From assembly GCA_013376995.1 (NCBI GenBank), contig JACAAZ010000024.1, positions 1-57,782 of the forward strand: DNA of 57,782 bases. Reading direction: 5' to 3'. The position numbers were made by a program, and so were the translations under genes. Shown here in pieces: positions 35,922 to 45,073 of the stretch (positions within the stretch are counted from its first letter, which is position 1; each line of letters opens with the position of its first letter). A model generated the notes under the pieces. It was given only the letters and a program-made list of their open reading frames with translations, searched no databases and was not told the DNA's origin. Source of the stretch: Bacteroidota bacterium (lineage in GTDB: Bacteria > Bacteroidota > Bacteroidia > Bacteroidales > UBA4417).

Positions 35922-37214
35922 TCAATAAAGTCGATAGGAAGGTTTTAATTTTTCAAGGATTAAGTTCAGCCCCATCACAGAAATGAGTGTAATTACGGGC
36001 AAAACAGGTAGCAGGTATCTCCAGTCAGTGTATGTGAACATATGGAGGAAAAAATGAAAAATCAGCATTAAGATTAGGCCTAGACCAAACATATCTTTCT
36101 TGCGGGCAATGACAAATAACCCGATAAAAAAGAATGGGTATAATATTCCAAGCATAATTATACGGTTCAGGTTATTTGCTTTTGATGCAGGAGCCTGGAT
36201 GGGTTTGTAAGTAGTTTTAGGTTCATAGGAATACCTGAATTTGAATGGTACCCAAAGGGACAATCCATACTCCAAACGCTGCCTGAAATTAGATTTGCTA
36301 TTTTCTTTAGCAACCAGGTAGTTTACCTGTTCCCGGCTTAGTTTACCTTCCTTGATGAGGCCTTCATGCTGTAAGTTACGCCCGTCAGGAAGGATTATGC
36401 TGTCAAGTTTATGGATCTCGCCTTTATAGACCCAGGATTCCTTGAATTTTTCAGGGGCAAAAGTTTGTTGAAATACGATGGTGTTTACGTCAGAAATAAA
36501 GATAAACCTGTCAAAAACATAATATTCTCTCACAATCCAGGGTGTAATTGTTAACAGTACCAATCCTGCAATTGCCAACATTTTTTTGAAAGCGAGGCCA
36601 AATGGTTTTAGAGGCAGCAGAATCATAAAGGATAATGCTGCTATGTGGGGAATATACCTCATGTCCGTAAGGATGAGTGCACCGATCAGCAATGAATAGA
36701 TGATCAGCAACTTCCTGTTTCCAGGATCTTTGAAAAGGCGGATAGCATATAAGAGTACCAGGGAAATCCAGAATACCACCCATACTCCAGGCTTCATTAT
36801 GTAGATGTGTTGCCAGTGTTTGTTGTTTACCAGGTAGAAAAATGCCACGATCCAGGCGCTCTTTTGTCCAATGTACTCTTCAGTAAACTTGAAAAGGAAG
36901 AGTCCTGTAAAACCATAAATCAAAATCTGGAAGAAGAAAATTTCGTAGAAATCGTTGAATGGCAATTTGATAAGTATTCCAATTATTATTGCATTCAGTG
37001 ACTCTCCAATACCAATTTCCTGGGATGTGAAGAGGTTGTTCAAATTAGCTTTTATTAGCTCAGCAGTCTGAAAGTAATAAGAAGAGTCACCATAACTAAC
37101 CAGTTTGATATTGCCGTATAAAAAATATCCTATTGATCCGGTAATTATTCCAAACAGCAACACCAACAGGTAAGGAAGTTGCTTTTTGTCAATTCTCGAA
37201 AAATATGATTTCAT
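35922..37214 (-). CDS. GT-C (PMT/ArnT-like) membrane glycosyltransferase
   Basis: A 430-residue membrane protein with about ten hydrophobic helices. The first periplasmic loop carries YGDSSYYF (an acidic Asp-Ser... start, as in the DxD-like catalytic site of GT-C enzymes), followed by GESLNAI. Such enzymes use a polyprenyl-phosphate sugar as donor and modify lipid-linked glycans on the outer face. A polyprenyl-phosphate glycosyltransferase-like gene (41305) in the same cluster could supply that donor. Family placement is from the topology and motif; the sugar is unknown. Confidence 0.76.
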   Translation of the reverse strand: MKSYFSRIDKKQLPYLLVLLFGIITGSIGYFLYGNIKLVSYGDSSYYFQTAELIKANLNNLFTSQEIGIGESLNAIIIGILIKLPFNDFYEIFFFQILIYGFTGLFLFKFTEEYIGQKSAWIVAFFYLVNNKHWQHIYIMKPGVWVVFWISLVLLYAIRLFKDPGNRKLLIIYSLLIGALILTDMRYIPHIAALSFMILLPLKPFGLAFKKMLAIAGLVLLTITPWIVREYYVFDRFIFISDVNTIVFQQTFAPEKFKESWVYKGEIHKLDSIILPDGRNLQHEGLIKEGKLSREQVNYLVAKENSKSNFRQRLEYGLSLWVPFKFRYSYEPKTTYKPIQAPASKANNLNRIIMLGILYPFFFIGLFVIARKKDMFGLGLILMLIFHFFLHMFTYTDWRYLLPVLPVITLISVMGLNLILEKLKPSYRLY

Positions 37215-37287
37215 TTTCTCTACTTCTTAATTATTTTCTTTTTTGACAGCCTTTAGCTTTAACTTAAGTTGTTACTATCGCATAATC

Positions 37288-38265
37288 TTAGATAACCGGG
37301 CTTTTTCCAACAATAGTCTTCCTACGTTTAAGCAACAACCAGAATAATGCAATAGCTGAACCAACAGAGTATACAAAAATCGTTATTGAAAAATCCATAA
37401 TTGAGAATAGCACAGCCTTGCTCTTATCAATATTAAGCAGCACAAGCAAACTGATATATCCTCCTTCCCTGATCCCAATTCCGCTGTATGAAATCGGTAA
37501 CATGATTAAGAGGTTAACAATCATTATCAAAGCTGATAATTCTACTATGGAAAGCTGAATTCCAGCCATTTTTGCCAGCAACGCCCTTCCGCCTATTGCA
37601 ACCAGGTAATAAACAAATATCAGGGCCAATATCAGGAAGGTCTTACCTTTTTCAAGCCTGATGAGGTCAATTAGTGGCAGAAGCTTCTGTTTCAATATTC
37701 CATAATACCGCAGGAAGAATTTCCTGAAGATGAAGAAAACTACTACGGAAACTGAAATGGCAATAAGTCCGCCAAGAATCACTGATTGTTTCAGATTAAA
37801 ATCAAACTTGCTAATAATAGCATAAGTTGTAGAATTCAGGAAGAAAAATGAAATGAATATCAAGGTGACGAATACAATCAACCCGATAACCCGCAGGAAG
37901 AAGATCCCTGTCAATGCATTGAAATAGCTGTTGATCTTCTTTCCAAAATAATTCACCAGGAAAAGATCCGAACCGATCAAACCGGGGACTGCCATACCAT
38001 AAAATGCAGCAACAAAATTATTTTTGAAGGTTGGCATTTTGCTAATATCATTGGTATAGATCGAAAACAGTTTTATCTGTGTCAATGTGGTTATGTAAAC
38101 CTGAAGCAAGCCAATAATGGGTACGATTACAACAATATACCAGGGCAATACTTTAAATGATGCACTAAATGAGCTGTAATCAATTCTTTTGTAGATATAT
38201 ATGGCAAGACATATACTTACTACCAGCTGAAATACCCATTTATATTTTTTGATCGTTTCCTTCAT
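37288..38265 (-). CDS. Lysylphosphatidylglycerol synthase TM-region family protein
   Basis: Membrane protein of 325 residues with about eight hydrophobic helices and the UPF0104/LPG_synthase_TM pattern: GMAVPGLIGSDLFLVNYFGKK in the middle, FFLRVIGLIVF and the GIREGGY motif near residue 270. In the MprF family this region acts as a lipid flippase; stand-alone proteins in glycan clusters are of uncertain function. It is found here between a GT-C protein and a GT4, and may move a lipid-linked sugar. No synthase domain is present, so lysine transfer is not expected. Confidence 0.82.
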   Translation of the reverse strand: MKETIKKYKWVFQLVVSICLAIYIYKRIDYSSFSASFKVLPWYIVVIVPIIGLLQVYITTLTQIKLFSIYTNDISKMPTFKNNFVAAFYGMAVPGLIGSDLFLVNYFGKKINSYFNALTGIFFLRVIGLIVFVTLIFISFFFLNSTTYAIISKFDFNLKQSVILGGLIAISVSVVVFFIFRKFFLRYYGILKQKLLPLIDLIRLEKGKTFLILALIFVYYLVAIGGRALLAKMAGIQLSIVELSALIMIVNLLIMLPISYSGIGIREGGYISLLVLLNIDKSKAVLFSIMDFSITIFVYSVGSAIALFWLLLKRRKTIVGKSPVI

Positions 38266-38309
38266 CAGGATCAGTTCTATCTCTTATATCCGTTTTTCAG
38301 TGTTGTCGC

Positions 38310-39458
38310 CTAATCTATTAATTGGAATTCCTCAATAAGCGATGAATACTGATCCCTCATTTTGTCGAATGAATGGAAATCATCGAAAAATTTGCTGATA
38401 TTATCTTCATACTGCTTCCTGATAGCCGGGTTATTGTAAAGGTTAAGAATTTCGTCCGCCATCAGCTGGGCATCAGGTTCAACCAGGCAGGAAATATCTT
38501 TATTTAGCACCAGGTTATGAATGGGCCTGTCGGTTGCTAATATGCATTTTCCCCAACTCATATATTCAATAATCTTGAAAGGAAGGTCATCACCCATTAT
38601 CCTGCAGGAAATCAGTATATCAGCATTCCGGTAATATTCTGTAAGCAGTTGTTGGTCAATTCGTTTGAAAATGTCGATGCTGGTAAGGCCAAGAGATTTC
38701 ACCTTATTGGTTTCAGCAGTATATTCTTCTTCTGTAGCTCCAATAAGTGTGAATCGTATAGAAGAATTCGATTTAAGCTTTTCAGCAATTGAATATAGCA
38801 GCTCAATGTTTTGTACCTGTACAAAAGAGCCGGCATACAATATGTTAAAATTGCTATTTTCGGTTTTTGCTGCAGCAACTCCCCCGGCTTTCTCACTGGC
38901 ATGAAGGATCAATTTGCATTGTTTGCTGTCATAACCCGCATCCAGGTATAAATGCAGCATTTTTTCAATGTTGAATATAAGCATGTCATATTTGCCAAGT
39001 ATGAATTTTTCATACTTCTGTAACATCCTGTAATATAACTTGTTTCCTGAAATATTCCATTTTGTCATTTCTCCGGCAAGTGGAGCATAGATCGTTGCAA
39101 CCACCCTAGCCTTATAAAATGGTTTAATCATCCAGAAAAACAGGTAACTGGCGTTAAAGAGGAAGATCACATCGTACTGCTTATCTTTTTTAAACAGGAG
39201 CCTGCCCATCATCAGGAAGGTGAAAACCAGGATTTTTATATAGTCTCCAACCTGGAAGGATTTGAAGACCTGCCTTTTAGGTACCCGGATGATATGGACA
39301 TTTTCCGCAGGTATATCTTCTCCAATCGGGAAACACATAATGTCGACATCGAATCCTGGATTTGAATAGACAGCTTTTGCCCTGATAGAGTTTTCGGGTG
39401 CCAGACCGCTCTTGAACGGTGACGCCATAACCATTAGTACCCTGGCTTTTCTACTCAT
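38310..39458 (-). CDS. Glycosyltransferase family 4
   Basis: GT-B enzyme (382 residues). The donor domain has ILYAGSFVQVQNIELLYSIAEKL and a C-terminal block with ADILISCRIMGDDLPFKIIEYMSWGKCILAT, in which the E-x7-E motif is replaced by a D/K-rich variant typical of the EpsF/WbaZ subgroup. The start overlaps the end of the deacetylase at 39451 by 8 bases. Donor and acceptor are unknown. Confidence 0.84.
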   Translation of the reverse strand: MSRKARVLMVMASPFKSGLAPENSIRAKAVYSNPGFDVDIMCFPIGEDIPAENVHIIRVPKRQVFKSFQVGDYIKILVFTFLMMGRLLFKKDKQYDVIFLFNASYLFFWMIKPFYKARVVATIYAPLAGEMTKWNISGNKLYYRMLQKYEKFILGKYDMLIFNIEKMLHLYLDAGYDSKQCKLILHASEKAGGVAAAKTENSNFNILYAGSFVQVQNIELLYSIAEKLKSNSSIRFTLIGATEEEYTAETNKVKSLGLTSIDIFKRIDQQLLTEYYRNADILISCRIMGDDLPFKIIEYMSWGKCILATDRPIHNLVLNKDISCLVEPDAQLMADEILNLYNNPAIRKQYEDNISKFFDDFHSFDKMRDQYSSLIEEFQLID

Positions 39459-40302
39459 TTTGGGCTAAAAAGGAAGAAATAAATTCATCCATGCGTTCCA
39501 GTTGTATGTTAAAAGACTCACAGATGCTTCCGATCTTGGCTGCATTTCTTTTCACCCCGTAGTATTGAATGATATTCTCAGTGAAAGACAACTGAACCGG
39601 GTATTTTTGGTATAAAAGTTCCCAGGGATGCAGGTAAATAAAGACGGGCTTACCCTGGCTGTTTTTCATGCGGATAAATGCTTGTACTACAGGGGCGGGT
39701 AGCAGCCTAAGGTAGGTTCCCCCGGCTATTCCGGTTTTGATGATTCCCAGGTTCGCCAACTGCTGGGGTATCTCAATGATGGACGACCCTGCAGCCTTAT
39801 GAATATTACTGTTAGCTCCCGGCATACCGTAAAGAAATGTCTTTGCCGGGAATACCGAGGAGGAGTAAAGGAGGTTCTCACCTTCGAGGGTAGCATAAAA
39901 CCAATCAGCAATTACGGAAGTCACCGACCATGAAGGCGCACGGAATCCTTTGATTTTCTCCCCTGTGAGAGCTTCGAGAATAGAAACGGAGCGGTGCAGA
40001 TCTTCCTTGAATTCTTCAGGCTTCATCGAATATACAAGCTTATGGCCGTAACTGTGCGAAGCTATTTCATGGCCATGCTCATGCAATTTCTTTACTATAT
40101 GAGGTTTCTTTTCAGCAAGCTTGCCTACTACAAAACAAGTACTCCTGATCTGGTAGCGGTTGCAGATATCAATATACAGATCGATCTGTTTTTCTATGGA
40201 CGAAATTTCGTCGAAAGGTTCCGATAGCCTTCTTCTGGGAAGTTCAGCATCAAACCATTCTTCTACATCCAGCGTAAGGAAATTCGGAACTTTCTGTAGC
40301 AT
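39451..40302 (-). CDS. PEP-CTERM-locus-type polysaccharide deacetylase
   Basis: NodB-type deacetylase of 283 residues. Motif 1 is DVEEWF at residues 12-17, motif 2 is HSYGH at 83-87, motif 3 is RAPSWS at 121-126, and a late YLHPWE is present. These motifs, with SSSVFPAKTFLYGMPGA and GGTYLRLLP, match the deacetylase subfamily (TIGR03006 type) linked to exosortase/PEP-CTERM EPS loci. Its occurrence in a cluster that also has an exosortase strengthens the comparison with those loci. No signal peptide is present. It overlaps the following GT4 by 8 bases. Confidence 0.86.
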   Translation of the reverse strand: MLQKVPNFLTLDVEEWFDAELPRRRLSEPFDEISSIEKQIDLYIDICNRYQIRSTCFVVGKLAEKKPHIVKKLHEHGHEIASHSYGHKLVYSMKPEEFKEDLHRSVSILEALTGEKIKGFRAPSWSVTSVIADWFYATLEGENLLYSSSVFPAKTFLYGMPGANSNIHKAAGSSIIEIPQQLANLGIIKTGIAGGTYLRLLPAPVVQAFIRMKNSQGKPVFIYLHPWELLYQKYPVQLSFTENIIQYYGVKRNAAKIGSICESFNIQLERMDEFISSFLAQNE

Positions 40303-40359
40303 TCTTGCTTAATGATTATTTACGCCCGGGGCGGATTCAATCTTTTTCAGATTAAAACC

Positions 40360-41202
40360 TTAAAATGCGTCGAAATCGATGCACCTGAAGAGGATATTCT
40401 CTTTTGATAGCGGGAAATTAGCTCCGTTGAGTTCCCTGAAGATCAGGTTTAGGGGAGAAGGCTTGGCAAACTCAGGAAAATTGAAATAGGCAGGAATTTG
40501 CTTCCAGTTAATTGCTGAATCAATCCCAAGGAAAAGGTTCAGGCCCGCTTGCTTATTATCCAGGTTGCCGTGATTTAAAGGCTCAGAACCAAAAACACCC
40601 ATGATGCTTGAAAGCATTGGGTAATTTTTTTTATAGATGATCGTCTTTCCCCCTTTTTGATTAACTGAATATTTATAGCAGGGGTTTGATAATCTCCAGT
40701 TTAGTGAATCCTGATCCCAGGTCTTTTGGTAGAAATAGGGTGACTTGCTTTTTCCTTCAGGGATGCCGGCCCCGATTTTCACATCCAGGGGACCTATGAG
40801 CCTGAAGCCAAATTTCTTGGTATAAATGGGAGTGCTATTGTTGTTCCCTACACCTATCATGAATTGAAATCCTTTTGCTGCAGCTTCTTCATGCAGACGG
40901 TCGGCTATTCCCCTTAGCAGCCCTTTACCCTGGTTAGCAGGATCGACTGCGGCATTCAGGATGAACAATCCGGAAGTGATCTTTCCGTCAACAAGCGAAA
41001 GGATAGGTTGTGCAGAATAATGCCCGACAATCCTGCCATCATCAAAAGCACAAATTGCAATTGCCTTTCCGGTCGGATTATCAAGATATTGCCATTCAAG
41101 GAACTTTGAAGTGAAGTGATCCTTTTTCATTACAAAATTCAGAAAGGATGCTGCAGCTTCAAGTGATTTCTTATCTTCCTTTATCTGCTGGAAAGAGATC
41201 AT
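40360..41202 (-). CDS. GNAT-family N-acetyltransferase
   Basis: GNAT-type acyltransferase of 280 residues. The ATG at 41202 (MISFQQIKEDK) was chosen. A longer frame from 41259 would translate the palindromic repeats at 41226-41267 and is not credible. The acetyl-CoA-binding motif is VDPANQGKGLLRGIADRL (Q/R-x-x-G-x-G/A type), followed by GVGNNNSTPIYTKKFGF. It probably acetylates an amino sugar, for example one produced by the aminotransferase or dehydratases in the cluster. The last 100 residues carry no recognisable domain. Confidence 0.82.
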   Translation of the reverse strand: MISFQQIKEDKKSLEAAASFLNFVMKKDHFTSKFLEWQYLDNPTGKAIAICAFDDGRIVGHYSAQPILSLVDGKITSGLFILNAAVDPANQGKGLLRGIADRLHEEAAAKGFQFMIGVGNNNSTPIYTKKFGFRLIGPLDVKIGAGIPEGKSKSPYFYQKTWDQDSLNWRLSNPCYKYSVNQKGGKTIIYKKNYPMLSSIMGVFGSEPLNHGNLDNKQAGLNLFLGIDSAINWKQIPAYFNFPEFAKPSPLNLIFRELNGANFPLSKENILFRCIDFDAF

Positions 41203-41225
41203 AAATGAATTAATTTGAGAACGAG

Positions 41226-41267
41226 TCCGCCAGCTGGCGGATGGAAATGAGTCCGCCAACTGGCGGA
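41226..41267. repeat. Two adjacent 16-base palindromes (TCCGCCAGCTGGCGGA family)
   Basis: TCCGCCAGCTGGCGGA at 41226-41241 is a perfect palindrome. TCCGCCAACTGGCGGA at 41252-41267 differs by one central base. They are ten bases apart in the gap upstream of the GNAT gene and belong to the same family as copies at 29514, 29616, 57620 and 57661. Confidence 0.88.
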
Positions 41268-41304
41268 TGCAAATAAGTTCATTAACTTGAATCTAATTTT
41301 CAAA

Positions 41305-42186
41305 TTACTTACTGTTTTTCCGGATCGCGGATAATTGTTCAGCAATCAGTCCTAGCAGGAACACCAGTATAGACATGATCATTAACATGCTGGATCCCAC
41401 GCTTATGCCTAAGTGGTTGAGAAAGAACTTCATGCCCCAGCCAAATCCTGCTATGAATAAAATTATGGATACGGTCAGGAATATTTTCATGGGGTTAAAC
41501 ATGGTAAGAATATTCAGTATCTCCATTACGGTCTGAAAAGCTGTCATCACACCAATGGTGCTCTTACCACCTTTTCGTTCTTCAACAACAATAGGTTCTT
41601 CCAGTACCCTGTGGCGGTTACTAAGGAAAACAAGGCAGATGATATCACTGAACGACATGGTGTCAGGATATAAATGCAGGTATTTTTTGCCAAGTTCGGT
41701 CCTGAAGATTTTCATCCCGGAATTAATATCATAAACAGGAACATCCATCAATAGTTTGGCTATTGAACGGATAAGGGTTTTCCCGATCGACCGGAACCAA
41801 TTACCGCGCTGTCCTTTCCTGCTGCCTATGATCATATCGGCATCTGTTTCCCGGATCTTCTGGAACAGGTTAGTGACATCCTGAAGGCGGTGCTGCCCGT
41901 CTGCATCGATAAAGATTGAATATTCTGTTAAAGAAGCCTGTATGCCACTTTTAAGTGCACCACCATAACCCCGGTTAAGCTTATGGCTTACCACTATCAC
42001 GTTTTCGGAAGACTTAGCAACATGCTGTTCAATGATCTTTGCTGAATTATCCCTGGACCCGTCATTAACCAATACCATGTTAAATTGATTTTTGTTGCAG
42101 AAATCAATAAAACCTGGAAGCACTTTTGGCAGAACAGCTTCTTCATTATAAATGGGAATAACAAGGGTAAGTAGAGCGTTAGTCAT
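41305..42186 (-). CDS. Polyprenyl-phosphate glycosyltransferase (GT2, DPM/GtrB-like)
   Basis: GT2-A enzyme (293 residues) that likely makes undecaprenyl-phosphate mannose or glucose. Motifs: VIPIYNEEAVLPKVLP, LVNDGSRDNSAKII, FIDADGQHRLQDV (DADG metal site), MIIGSRKGQRG and the GGKSTIGVMTAF region. Two C-terminal hydrophobic helices (KIFLTVSIILFIAGFGWGMKFF; MIMSILVFLLGLIAEQL) fit GtrB-like topology. It could feed the GT-C protein at 35922. Confidence 0.88.
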   Translation of the reverse strand: MTNALLTLVIPIYNEEAVLPKVLPGFIDFCNKNQFNMVLVNDGSRDNSAKIIEQHVAKSSENVIVVSHKLNRGYGGALKSGIQASLTEYSIFIDADGQHRLQDVTNLFQKIRETDADMIIGSRKGQRGNWFRSIGKTLIRSIAKLLMDVPVYDINSGMKIFRTELGKKYLHLYPDTMSFSDIICLVFLSNRHRVLEEPIVVEERKGGKSTIGVMTAFQTVMEILNILTMFNPMKIFLTVSIILFIAGFGWGMKFFLNHLGISVGSSMLMIMSILVFLLGLIAEQLSAIRKNSK

Positions 42187-42231
42187 GACAGGGTGTTTTT
42201 GTTAAAAATTAAGCTGGGTCTGTAATTCAGG

Positions 42232-43215
42232 CTATTGATTATAGATCATCGCTTTGTAGCGGCTCAGGTTTTCGGGGATAAGAAACCATTCGATGGTTTC
42301 GCTGAGCCCTTTTTCGATGCTGAATTCAGGCTTAAAACCTGTGAGCTTGTTAATTTTACTATTGTCGCAACACAGCCTGAAAACTTCTGAGTTGGCAGGC
42401 CTGATTCTTTGTTCATCCGAAGTAAAAACTACATCAGAGTTCATCAACTTCTTTATAAGTTGCAGGGTGTCGCCGACACTTATTTCGGTATTGGAACCTA
42501 TGTTAATGGTTTCACCCATAGCAGAATCACATTCAGACAGTTGAATAAATCCACGGCAGGTATCTTTAACATAATTGAAGTCGCGGGTGGGTGTTAAATC
42601 GCCCAGTTTGATTTCTTTGATACCGGAAGCAATCTGTGTTATGATTGTTGGAATTACGGCACGGGCGGATTGCCTTGGGCCATAGGTATTGAATGGCCTG
42701 GCTATGGTAAGCGGCAGGTTGAATGCATTGTAGAAACTCATTGCTATTGCATCGGCTCCGATTTTGCTGGCACTATAGGGTGACTGGGGCTGCAGGGGAT
42801 GCTTTTCATCAATGGGTACGTAGTTAGCTGTGCCATAGACTTCGCTGGTTGAAGTGTGGATTATCCTCTTTACACCCTGGTCAAGAGCTGCCTGGCACAT
42901 GTTCAAGGTGCCTGTAATATTTGTTTCAATGTAACTGTCGGGCGCAATGTATGAATATGGAATTGCAATGAGGGCTGCAAGATGGAAGATCGTATCGCAT
43001 CCCTTTGCCAGTTTCTGGCAAAAATGAGGATCCCTGACATCACCTGAGATAACTTCCAGGTTGGGATGATTTATTCCTTCCAGCCATCCCCAGTAATTGA
43101 ATGAATTATACTGCGAAAGAGCTCTGACCTCAAAACCCCTGGCAAGAAGCATTTCGGTAAGATGAGAACCTATAAAACCATCCGCACCGGTAACCAGAAT
43201 CTTTTTATTTGCCAT
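42232..43215 (-). CDS. legB: LegB-like NAD-dependent nucleotide-sugar 4,6-dehydratase
   Basis: Extended SDR of 327 residues with TGADGFIGSHLTE near residue 8, catalytic YSASKIGAD and PFNTYGPRQSARAVIPTIIT. The block YNSFNYWGWLEG and the HTSTSEVYGTANYVPIDEKHPLQPQSPYSASKIGAD stretch match LegB, the GDP-GlcNAc 4,6-dehydratase of legionaminic acid synthesis, very closely in the family pattern. No legC, legI or CMP-legionaminate genes are visible, so it more likely serves a related deoxyamino sugar. The DegT aminotransferase at 28294 could use its keto product. Confidence 0.82.
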   Translation of the reverse strand: MANKKILVTGADGFIGSHLTEMLLARGFEVRALSQYNSFNYWGWLEGINHPNLEVISGDVRDPHFCQKLAKGCDTIFHLAALIAIPYSYIAPDSYIETNITGTLNMCQAALDQGVKRIIHTSTSEVYGTANYVPIDEKHPLQPQSPYSASKIGADAIAMSFYNAFNLPLTIARPFNTYGPRQSARAVIPTIITQIASGIKEIKLGDLTPTRDFNYVKDTCRGFIQLSECDSAMGETINIGSNTEISVGDTLQLIKKLMNSDVVFTSDEQRIRPANSEVFRLCCDNSKINKLTGFKPEFSIEKGLSETIEWFLIPENLSRYKAMIYNQ

Positions 43216-43249
43216 TTTTCGAAAAATATTTTCTGAATGAATGTTCTTA

Positions 43250-43858
43250 TTATTGCGGACTTTTCCGAATGACTTTTATTGGAACTCCGGAGGCAGTTGC
43301 ATAGGCTTCTACATTTGTGTTTACCATAGAACAGGCAGATATGCTTGCGAAGGCTCCGATGGTAACCCCTTGTTTGATCAAGGTATTGGAGTAAATCATG
43401 GCTCCTTCTTCAATGATCACTTCGCCCCTGAACTCATGGATATCCCTGTTCTCAACGGTTATACCTCTAAAGTAACTGGAATGGGTCCATATCTGCACCC
43501 TTGAACCGATGCTGCAGGCATCCTTCAATATCACCGGCATACTCAGGTCAATGATAACATCATGGCCTATATATACAAAGTTCCCGATGCTCAGGTTTTC
43601 GAAGGGCTTCTTTTTCCATAAAGGCCTGTGTATATAGAATCCGCTTTCAATATGTACTTTTTCGCCAATGGTCGCACCATATTTTCGAAGGTACTTAACC
43701 AAAAACCTGTCCGGGATCCTCTTCAAAACAGATGATAACCCGGTAAATCCATGCAACCTCAACCCATAGTTGCAACGGAAATTCCATATCAGGTCTTCGA
43801 AAAACCAAATTATTGACTTCATCATCAATGAGATTTTGTGAATGAAATATCTATTCAT
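43250..43858 (-). CDS. Hexapeptide-repeat acyltransferase, WcaF-like
   Basis: Left-handed beta-helix acyltransferase of 202 residues with the repeat pattern IGHDVIIDLSMPVILKDACSIGSRVQIWTHSS, then IIEEGAMIYSNTLIKQGVTIGAFASISA and ASGVPIKVIRK. It resembles WcaF-type colanic acid acetyltransferases, with the catalytic histidine in the WTHSS segment. It probably O-acetylates fucose or another repeat-unit sugar, since it lies just before GDP-fucose synthase in position. The first methionine was kept; Met12 or Met13 are alternatives. Confidence 0.84.
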   Translation of the reverse strand: MNRYFIHKISLMMKSIIWFFEDLIWNFRCNYGLRLHGFTGLSSVLKRIPDRFLVKYLRKYGATIGEKVHIESGFYIHRPLWKKKPFENLSIGNFVYIGHDVIIDLSMPVILKDACSIGSRVQIWTHSSYFRGITVENRDIHEFRGEVIIEEGAMIYSNTLIKQGVTIGAFASISACSMVNTNVEAYATASGVPIKVIRKSPQ

Positions 43859-43942
43859 TTTCCTGCGCAGGCCTACTGCAAATTTTCTTGTTGTAATTCC
43901 TGTTTATTTAATTCTGTAATATATGCATTTTTGCTGAATCTA

Positions 43943-45022
43943 TTATTGCCCTTCAAGATACCATTGGTACATTTTCCTGATTCCGGTTTCAAGTTCAGTG
44001 GATGGATTCCATCCCAGTGCATTTATTTTGCTGATATCCAATAATTTGCGATGAGTGCCATCGGGTTTTGAGTTATCATACCAAAAATTCCCTTTGAATT
44101 GTGTGATATTTTTGATCAATATAGCCAATGCATTGATAGATAAGTCTTTTCCAGAGCCAACATTGAAGAAATAATCTTTTTTATGGCCTGGTAAATCGGA
44201 TGCATCCAGGTCATAGTTTTCAAAAAGAAAATGGACTGCATCTGCCAGGTCTTCAACAAACAGGAATTCGCGTAGTACTTGCCCGGTTCCCCAAATGTCA
44301 ATATAAGGCTCAGGGAATGAATGAATTCCATTGTTTTCCAATGCTTCCAATATTTGCTTTTCATCAGCCTTCCCATCAATACCCTCAACCGGATTTTTGT
44401 CAAGATCCTTACGGACTGCATCCCAGTCATTATTTTCCAGGCATTTGGCCAGGTGCATTTTACGCAATAATGCAGATAGAACATGCGATTTTTTAAGATC
44501 AAAATTATCGTGGGGCCCAAATAAGTTGCAGGGCATTACGGAAAAGAAGTTACTTCCATACTGCCTGTGATAGCTTTCGCACATCTTAAGACCGGCAATT
44601 TTAGCAATTGCATAAGGTTCATTGGTTTCCTCCAGGGAGCTGCTAAGCAGGCAATCTTCAGGTATGGGTTGAGGAGCCATTTTGGGATAAATACAACTGC
44701 TGCCCAGGAAAACTAATTTCTTAACGCCGTGCACGAAACTCTGGTGAATGATATTATGCTGAATGATAAGATTTTCGCTTATGAACTGTGCTCTATAGGT
44801 ATTATTTGCGACGATCCCGCCAACTTTAGCGGCTGCCATGAACACATATTCCGGCTTTTCTTTTGTAAAAAAGGCTTCAACTTCCGACTGACTGCCCAGG
44901 TCGAGTTCTGCATGCGTTCGTGTGACAATCTGTCTGTAGCCTGAATCTGTAAGTTTCCTGAGGATGGAAGACCCTACCATTCCACGGTGTCCAGCCACAA
45001 ATATTTTAACATTCTTGTCCAT
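43943..45022 (-). CDS. fcl: GDP-L-fucose synthase (extended)
   Basis: Bifunctional epimerase/reductase that completes GDP-L-fucose from the product of Gmd (51674-52786). The 359-residue protein has the cofactor motif AGHRGMVGSSI, catalytic YAIAKIAGLK, and NLFGPHDNFDLKKSHV. The family-typical VPSCxxLFGP region reads MPCNLFGPHDNFD. An insertion of about 40 residues after residue 190 (HLAKCLENNDWDAVRKDL, then VEGIDGKADEKQ) lengthens it compared with about 320 in E. coli; this longer form is common in Bacteroidota. Confidence 0.93.
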   Translation of the reverse strand: MDKNVKIFVAGHRGMVGSSILRKLTDSGYRQIVTRTHAELDLGSQSEVEAFFTKEKPEYVFMAAAKVGGIVANNTYRAQFISENLIIQHNIIHQSFVHGVKKLVFLGSSCIYPKMAPQPIPEDCLLSSSLEETNEPYAIAKIAGLKMCESYHRQYGSNFFSVMPCNLFGPHDNFDLKKSHVLSALLRKMHLAKCLENNDWDAVRKDLDKNPVEGIDGKADEKQILEALENNGIHSFPEPYIDIWGTGQVLREFLFVEDLADAVHFLFENYDLDASDLPGHKKDYFFNVGSGKDLSINALAILIKNITQFKGNFWYDNSKPDGTHRKLLDISKINALGWNPSTELETGIRKMYQWYLEGQ

Positions 45023-45073
45023 AGTGTCAGTTTAGATAAAGGTAGAGGAGCCTAAATACTCCTGTATTATTAT

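Noticed and set aside
41203-41259. Longer N terminus for the GNAT gene
   Set aside because: The extension translates the palindromic repeats and has no similarity to the family. The ATG at 41202 is preferred.
42232-43215. Assignment of the cluster to legionaminic acid synthesis
   Set aside because: Only the LegB-like dehydratase is present. The other pathway genes were not found.
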